DNA of 27,280 bases from a virus. Shown here in pieces: positions 23,295 through 27,280 of this stretch. Where the stretch lies: positions 1-27,280 of IMG/VR virus record IMGVR_UViG_3300021960_000409. One strand, given 5' to 3'. The notes beneath the pieces were generated by a model. That model worked only from the letters and a program-made list of their open reading frames with translations, did not search any database and had not been told where the DNA came from. The position numbers and the translations under genes were made by a program. Position 1 is the stretch's first letter, and every line of letters begins with the position of its first letter.

Positions 23295-23956
23295 TACAGA
23301 TCCTTAGCTAAGGGAAATACCTCTGCTATAGCTTGTCCACATGCTTGTGCTAATTCCATATGTTCTTTTTGTGTACCATTAGCACTTCTTAATTCAATAT
23401 AATGAACCCAAGAGCGTAGAGTACCATTTACGTATAGTCTGGATAAAGTTAAACCTTCTGGTAATACTTTTCTTGCCTGCTCTTTAGCAATACCATTTTC
23501 TATAGCCCAATCATATGCTCTTTCTACTTCTTGCATTACAGCACGCTGTTTTACGTTCCACATATTTTGAAGTTCTTCATCATTAGTTTCGATTGAATTT
23601 TGACGATTCTTTGTATCTTGTAATCTAGCTTCTGATGTTTCAAAATAATCAGCGCCCATATCCGCAGGATCAGCGTATCGTTGTGAAAATTCTTGAAAAG
23701 AGAATGAGCGATGTCTCAAAAGCTGTCGTGCAATATCTCTTGTAGTTTCAATTTCCATTGTAGCTGATACCATTTCAAGAGGAGACCAATGTTTATGTTT
23801 GATTAGATACTTAATTAATTTTTCGGTTGTTTCACTATTCATTTGATTTGTAGGATTTGATACTCTTGCGCAGTATGCTACAAAATCTTGCAAATTATCT
23901 ATACCTATAAAGGTTCCAGGCATAACTTGTGTATACCCCATTAGTTTAGCTTTCAC
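23294..23956 (-). CDS. thyX: Flavin-dependent thymidylate synthase ThyX
   Basis: Makes dTMP from dUMP, using methylenetetrahydrofolate, FAD and NADPH. The ThyX signature is intact: RHRSFSFQEFSQRY at residues 81-94 (family form RHRxxSxxxxSxRY). Other conserved parts are present: HWSPLEM before it (residues ~56-62), ARKVLP and YVNGTLRSWVHYIELR in the C-terminal half. At 220 residues it is of normal length. It overlaps the dUTPase gene by 11 bases and the glycosyltransferase by one base. With dUTPase just upstream, the pair forms a dUTP to dUMP to dTMP route, useful to a phage with AT-rich DNA. Nothing in the sequence suggests a changed substrate such as hydroxymethyl-dUMP. Confidence 0.95.
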   Translation of the reverse strand: MKAKLMGYTQVMPGTFIGIDNLQDFVAYCARVSNPTNQMNSETTEKLIKYLIKHKHWSPLEMVSATMEIETTRDIARQLLRHRSFSFQEFSQRYADPADMGADYFETSEARLQDTKNRQNSIETNDEELQNMWNVKQRAVMQEVERAYDWAIENGIAKEQARKVLPEGLTLSRLYVNGTLRSWVHYIELRSANGTQKEHMELAQACGQAIAEVFPLAKDL

Positions 23957-24650
23957 TTGGTTTTACTCCTGTTGGTTCTTCAAGATCTTCTACTTGTTCT
24001 ATTTTTCTTTTATGAGTGGCTGTTAACGTACCATCAATATCTATCTCATCTACTAAGTAAGTACTTATACCTCCTTGAGTATATTGTTCTACTATAGCTC
24101 TTCCATATTCTACATCAGGTTCAAATTTTTTAATATCATGTACTTCTGGATTAAGTTTCTTTTTTAATTTTTGAATATAACTTTTAGCTGATGAATTTTT
24201 CCAAGCAATATCTTCTATCTGATCAACATAATTTATTACCATTCGAGGACGATAGTTTACAGAAAAAGTTGCAATTTTTTGAGTAGGCTGTATAGTCTGT
24301 GCTTGTTCAAAATTATTTTTAATCAGTAACCATATTTCATTTCTAAACGTATATTCAAAAGTAGATACACCATCTGCCAATGACAATCCTTGCTCATATA
24401 CTAAGTCAGTAAACGAATTAACTTCAATGCGAAAATTAGGATTTTTTAAAGCAGGGTATATTCCTGTAGGTATAGGTATAATCTTATTTGCAGGAATTTT
24501 TACAGGCTTAGTTATACATGCTCTAAGATGAAAGAAGGGATCAAGATTAGTATCTTGATTGAATCCCCACTCACAGCTATATGTTTTTTCTAAATACTTA
24601 GCAGTAGAACTTTTCTCAATATCAATCTCACAGATTCGATAGTCGGTCAA
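23946..24650 (-). CDS. dut: dUTPase-like protein with a C-terminal extension, probable TTG start
   Basis: The core follows the trimeric dUTPase plan: IIPIPTGIYPAL (strand before motif II), RIEVNSFTDLVYEQGLSLAD (where motifs II and III lie), VSTFEYTFRNEIWLLIKN (motif III/IV region, like 'GVIDxDYRGEI') and TQKIATFSV (like 'GDRIAQLvf'). The enzyme hydrolyses dUTP to dUMP and pyrophosphate, keeping uracil out of DNA and feeding ThyX. The usual RSS/RSG motif is replaced by NSF and the GV-D Tyr motif is changed, so activity needs proof; a dCTP-deaminase relative is possible. A C-terminal extension of ~80 residues has no match I know. The start is best at TTG 24650, with AAGGAG about nine bases upstream. 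The ATG at 24686 would overlap the exonuclease by 59 bases with no ribosome binding site. Confidence 0.72.
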   Translation of the reverse strand: MTDYRICEIDIEKSSTAKYLEKTYSCEWGFNQDTNLDPFFHLRACITKPVKIPANKIIPIPTGIYPALKNPNFRIEVNSFTDLVYEQGLSLADGVSTFEYTFRNEIWLLIKNNFEQAQTIQPTQKIATFSVNYRPRMVINYVDQIEDIAWKNSSAKSYIQKLKKKLNPEVHDIKKFEPDVEYGRAIVEQYTQGGISTYLVDEIDIDGTLTATHKRKIEQVEDLEEPTGVKPSES

Positions 24651-25467
24651 GAGCTTCTTCTCCTTCTTTACCGGCCATAATAGCATCGGTACAGTACTTT
24701 AGATTAATTAGATTTTCATTTCTAATTAGTCTTTCTTTACCCGCATTTAGATTTTGTATATACTTAGCACGACCTTTTAATGGCAAAGCTGCCAATAGAT
24801 TATCCAGAGTATGATACTCTTTAGCAAGTCCTTGTGCTCTCTTAGGTCCGATACCTTCAATACCTATAATGTTATCACCTTTATCTCCTTCAATAATTCT
24901 GGACATCATAAACTGTGCGGGTGTAAGTTCTAGATCTTCTTGTAGTGATTCAAGAGTAACTTCTTTGCGCCCAAATATATTGAATACCGATACATCTTCT
25001 TTGATTAGTTGTAATAAATCCTTATCTGATGACACAACCCAAGTATGGTTATAGTTTTGTGATAGATTTTGAGTAATCCATGCAAGAGTATCATCAGCCT
25101 CTACTCCTCTAAACTTTACTACTTCTTCATCAATATCATCAGGAAGAGCATTAAGAACAGCAAAGAACTCTTCAAAACGTTTTACTTCATCTGGATCATC
25201 AGATTTTGTACGAGTGCCTTTATAGTCTTCAAGCATTTCCATTCGATAATAGCTCTTACCAAAGTCAAAACATACAATAGTACGTTTAGCTTGATAAGAT
25301 TTTGCAAGTGATTGTATAGTACGAATAAAATCATCAGCAAAAGAATCATGATTAGGTCTGCGAAGCCATCTGTATGATAGATTGTTTGCATCAACAATTA
25401 GTAGATTATTATAGTCAGAGTAGTCAGTTTCTTGCACATCTGCAAGATCATTCCATGATTTAGTCAT
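24628..25467 (-). CDS. 5'-3' exonuclease (FEN/T5 D15 / T4 RNase H family)
   Basis: A 279-residue structure-specific nuclease that removes RNA primers or flaps, or degrades 5' ends. The PIN-type core has the acidic metal ligands: LLIVDANNLSYRW (D26), the Arg/Tyr arch YYRMEMLEDYKGTR, GVEADDTLAWI and VSSDKDLLQLI. The helix-three-turn-helix DNA clamp is clear: EGDKGDNIIGIEGIGPKRAQ. Its length fits the phage members. It starts with AGGAG seven bases before the ATG, the best ribosome binding site in the minus block, and comes after a 61-base gap with a promoter-like sequence. Its end overlaps the dUTPase gene. Role: phage DNA replication or host DNA breakdown. Confidence 0.92.
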   Translation of the reverse strand: MTKSWNDLADVQETDYSDYNNLLIVDANNLSYRWLRRPNHDSFADDFIRTIQSLAKSYQAKRTIVCFDFGKSYYRMEMLEDYKGTRTKSDDPDEVKRFEEFFAVLNALPDDIDEEVVKFRGVEADDTLAWITQNLSQNYNHTWVVSSDKDLLQLIKEDVSVFNIFGRKEVTLESLQEDLELTPAQFMMSRIIEGDKGDNIIGIEGIGPKRAQGLAKEYHTLDNLLAALPLKGRAKYIQNLNAGKERLIRNENLINLKYCTDAIMAGKEGEEALDRLSNL

Positions 25468-25491
25468 ATTTATCTCCTGTGTTTATAAATA

Positions 25492-25520
25492 AATATAACA
25501 AATATAAAAGAAGTTAGCAA
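25492..25520 (-). promoter_or_regulatory. Possible promoter for exonuclease-dut-thyX block
   Basis: In the only sizeable gap of the minus block, read on the minus strand, TTGCTA (25520-25515) and TATATT (25497-25492) are 17 bases apart. The -10 has five of six consensus bases and the -35 four of six. The ATG of the exonuclease is 25 bases downstream of the -10, with a good ribosome binding site between. The region is AT-rich, so the match is only suggestive. Confidence 0.35.
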
Positions 25521-25528
25521 TAGCTATA

Positions 25529-25999
25529 TCACTTCTCTTCCCTATACTTAGGTAACTTATCAGCTTTCTTTACTGCTTTAATCCACTCATCTAATCTAGA
25601 TATTTTAAACTTGTGCCCAAAAGATGAAATCTCTACGTAGTCATCCACTTCTGTGTCATCATCATATGCTGCAAAATCTTTAGATCTGTCCCATCTAAAT
25701 AGTAATAGAGGTTTCTTCTTCATTACTTCTGCTTCTCGTACTGCTTGTTCCCAAAACCCAAATATATTAGTAGTTTTAGAAGTTAATAGATTATTCCATT
25801 GAATCTCTTTATAATGTTTACACTCAATACAATAAGGCCACCATGCAGTATCATGTGGTGTCCATATATCTCCTTTTAAATAATCTATTGCCCCAGATAA
25901 TGGAACCCTTCTAAACTCTACATCAAATTCTTTACTTAATAGTGTAGCTATTTTTTGCTCATAAGCTGAACCTTTAGCCTTACTTTTATTATATGCCAT
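25529..25999 (-). CDS. PD-(D/E)XK nuclease, possible Holliday-junction resolvase
   Basis: A 156-residue nuclease with the PD-(D/E)XK layout: KGSAYEQKIATLL with E14, then KGDIW with D44, then YCIECKHY with E59 and K61 (the E-C-K form of E-x-K). This order is that of archaeal Hjc-type resolvases and phage nucleases of similar size. It could resolve branched DNA before packaging or help break down host DNA. The last third (LLLFRWDRSKDFAAYDDDTE, then VEISSFGHKF) is beta-rich and may bind a partner. It starts three bases after the amidinotransferase stop and ends 61 bases before the exonuclease. Resolvase versus general nuclease cannot be settled from the sequence. Confidence 0.75.
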   Translation of the reverse strand: MAYNKSKAKGSAYEQKIATLLSKEFDVEFRRVPLSGAIDYLKGDIWTPHDTAWWPYCIECKHYKEIQWNNLLTSKTTNIFGFWEQAVREAEVMKKKPLLLFRWDRSKDFAAYDDDTEVDDYVEISSFGHKFKISRLDEWIKAVKKADKLPKYREEK

Positions 26000-26002
26000 C
26001 TA

Positions 26003-27031
26003 CTATGAGGCTCTCTTTCTTTTTAGATCTAAAGTAACACAATGAAATCCGCCTGCTAAAAGTCTATCATGCCTTAGTTCTAAAGGTATAGTTTCGATAC
26101 CTACAGCATTAAGTTTTTCATGAATTTCTATTTGTTTTTTATCTACAATAGCAAGATTTGGGTTTACACTAAGAAAATTCATACCAATCCATTCACTTGC
26201 TCCCCAAGGTAATCCAGCTGGTGCTGTTGTTTCTCCAACACATTCATTTATCCAAATCTTATCCCAAGATTTAAATAATTCAGGTTCATTATCTATATTT
26301 ACTCTACTTGCGTTATATAATACTAAACCTTCTCTTACTGGTACAATAGTACTATCTAAATGTGCATATGAATATAAACCTTCTACTATATGAACTTTAT
26401 ATTTACTGCCTAATATACGCTGTAACCATTCACCACCGAGTCTATTTCCTGTATTAGATATTTGATATAATATATCATCGTTTACACGTACACAATTAGC
26501 TGCCTCAAATAAGATCTCTTCATTATTTAATGCAGGGACTCCGTTTGTATCTTCTTTGTAGTTTTTATCAAATAGTAAAGGTATAGGAGCCTTTAACCAT
26601 GTACATCCTTCACGAAACATTTGTGTAAAAATATCTCTATATCCCCAGGTTTCAAATTGTCTATTCCATATAGGAGAAGGTGTCTCTATAATTTTATCAT
26701 CTATAATAAGTGTAAGATCTCTGGGAGAGTAATAATGCCAGTTTTTACCCTTCCATGTAGGTGATTGCGTATTGGCTTCTGCATATTGTGTATTTGGTCT
26801 ATGTACTTTTACACCTAAAGACTTTAATGTATTACTCAGTACTTCAAGATCTTCATTTTGTTCATCTATAATTTGTTGAGGATAAAATCCTGCTACGGAT
26901 TTAATATACTCTTCTTCGAACTCTGGGTACTGACATTTTAACGTACTAATATTAGGTATAGGTATATTACAATAATCAGCTGTACCTACTATAATTTCTT
27001 GTAGTTCATCCCAATCATTATTACAAGTCAT
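26003..27031 (-). CDS. Glycine-amidinotransferase-like enzyme (AGAT/StrB1 family)
   Basis: A 342-residue member of the amidinotransferase family, which moves the amidino group of arginine to an amine such as glycine or an aminocyclitol. The C-terminal LAGGFHCVTLDLKRKR carries the nucleophile C331. H224 in YAHLDSTIVP and the acid D105 in YSPRDLTLII agree with the active-site positions I recall for StrB1 (D108, H227, C332). The spacing D105 to residue 176 (71) and 176 to H224 (48) also fits, but residue 176 (LFEAANCVRV) is Glu where the family has a catalytic Asp. IIETPSPIWNRQFETWGYRD, SNTGNRLGGEWLQ and WIGMNFLSV are further family matches. The Glu may still act as the base. The acceptor is not known. 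It overlaps the partial gene upstream by 11 bases. Confidence 0.85.
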   Translation of the reverse strand: MTCNNDWDELQEIIVGTADYCNIPIPNISTLKCQYPEFEEEYIKSVAGFYPQQIIDEQNEDLEVLSNTLKSLGVKVHRPNTQYAEANTQSPTWKGKNWHYYSPRDLTLIIDDKIIETPSPIWNRQFETWGYRDIFTQMFREGCTWLKAPIPLLFDKNYKEDTNGVPALNNEEILFEAANCVRVNDDILYQISNTGNRLGGEWLQRILGSKYKVHIVEGLYSYAHLDSTIVPVREGLVLYNASRVNIDNEPELFKSWDKIWINECVGETTAPAGLPWGASEWIGMNFLSVNPNLAIVDKKQIEIHEKLNAVGIETIPLELRHDRLLAGGFHCVTLDLKRKRAS

Positions 27032-27280
27032 ACTTCATTCTTCCATCCCATATTCTTGAGAAACATAGCCTATTTCCATTACCGCCTCTGTTATATTCTC
27101 TAAAGCGTCCAGAATAGTCTATACCAAAATATATACAATAGGAAGGTACTAAATCAAGTTTTTGACAAAATGCAAGTTGTTTACTATGGTATTTCTCAAA
27201 TACATAATTAGCTGGAAATTTCTTCATCATAGCAGTACCAAGATATGCACTTAGTAAATTAATATAATTATAGTTATATT
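27021..27280 (-). CDS. Unidentified protein, 3' end only (runs off the right edge)
   Basis: The frame is open from the right edge to the stop at 27021, so only the last ~85 codons are visible; the ATG at 27230 is probably internal. The visible part includes ANYVFEKYHSKQLAFCQKL and FGIDYSGRFREYNRGGNGNR. It contains two cysteines close to a hydrophobic stretch (PSYCIYFGIDY) but no motif I can name. It overlaps the amidinotransferase start by 11 bases, so the two are probably translated together and may work together. Confidence 0.5.
   Translation of the reverse strand, partial: YNYNYINLLSAYLGTAMMKKFPANYVFEKYHSKQLAFCQKLDLVPSYCIYFGIDYSGRFREYNRGGNGNRLCFSRIWDGRMKYDL

Noticed and set aside
23294-23956. 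ThyX as a maker of hydroxymethyl-dUMP for DNA hypermodification
   Set aside because: The ThyX motif is fully canonical and no hydroxymethylating or base-kinase partner is visible, so normal dTMP synthesis is the simpler reading.
24651-24686. ATG 24686 as the start of the dUTPase-like gene
   Set aside because: No ribosome binding site and a 59-base overlap with the exonuclease; TTG 24650 has AAGGAG at a suitable distance.
1-27280. tRNA genes, CRISPR arrays, integrase or insertion-sequence signs
   Set aside because: No T-loop-like sequence with a cloverleaf context, no regular spaced repeats apart from the coding fibre repeats, and no transposase or integrase motifs were found by eye.

Overview
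The window looks like part of the genome of an uncultured tailed phage with a long, lambda-type tail (siphovirus morphology), AT-rich (about one third G+C by eye), and probably from a marine alphaproteobacterial host. The virus call is firm: tape measure protein, lambda M/L/K/I/J-type tail-tip genes, tail-collar and repetitive fibre proteins, and a block of phage nucleotide-metabolism genes. The marine host is an inference from base composition and from protein types common in marine phages (a 'NLxVNGxTTT' fibre domain, a phage radical SAM protein of the kind often called twitch-domain, a small basic 'QAxAIALSxxG' protein). There is no sign of integrase, tRNA, CRISPR or insertion sequence.

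Plus strand, 1-18512: a dense tail operon. In order it carries the tape measure protein (5' end beyond the left edge), an M-like minor tail protein with an inserted LamG-like domain, an L-like tail-tip protein with four Fe-S-type cysteines, a radical SAM enzyme, two tandem NlpC/P60 proteins, a JAMM/MPN metallopeptidase (the NlpC and MPN units are parts of a single K protein in lambda), an I-like assembly protein, a 2005-residue J-like central fibre, a tail-collar protein, a small acidic protein with three copies of an EFFE motif, and a repetitive fibre. Most neighbouring genes touch or overlap, so translation is probably coupled. A second radical SAM/SPASM-like enzyme (18512-19513) overlaps the fibre stop codon by one base.

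Plus strand, 19514-21459: after a short spacer with a promoter-like sequence come small genes: an acidic Cys-containing protein, a basic protein, a hairpin terminator, a beta-helix-like protein with a strong ribosome binding site, two small proteins of unknown role, and a 36-codon Lys/Arg-rich ORF.

Minus strand, 27280-21440, convergent with the tail operon: an unidentified partial gene, a glycine-amidinotransferase-like enzyme, a PD-(D/E)XK nuclease, a 5'-3' exonuclease, a dUTPase, ThyX, a GT-B glycosyltransferase and a nicotianamine-synthase-like SAM-binding protein. dUTPase and ThyX form a dUTP to dUMP to dTMP route; the two nucleases fit replication, recombination or host-DNA degradation. 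The amidinotransferase, glycosyltransferase and SAM-binding protein have no obvious role in replication and may make or attach a modification.

The most interesting signal is two different radical SAM enzymes, each overlapping a tail structural gene (L-like and fibre). This suggests post-translational modification of tail proteins, or a tail-linked Fe-S or peptide-maturation activity, that I do not recognise as a described system.
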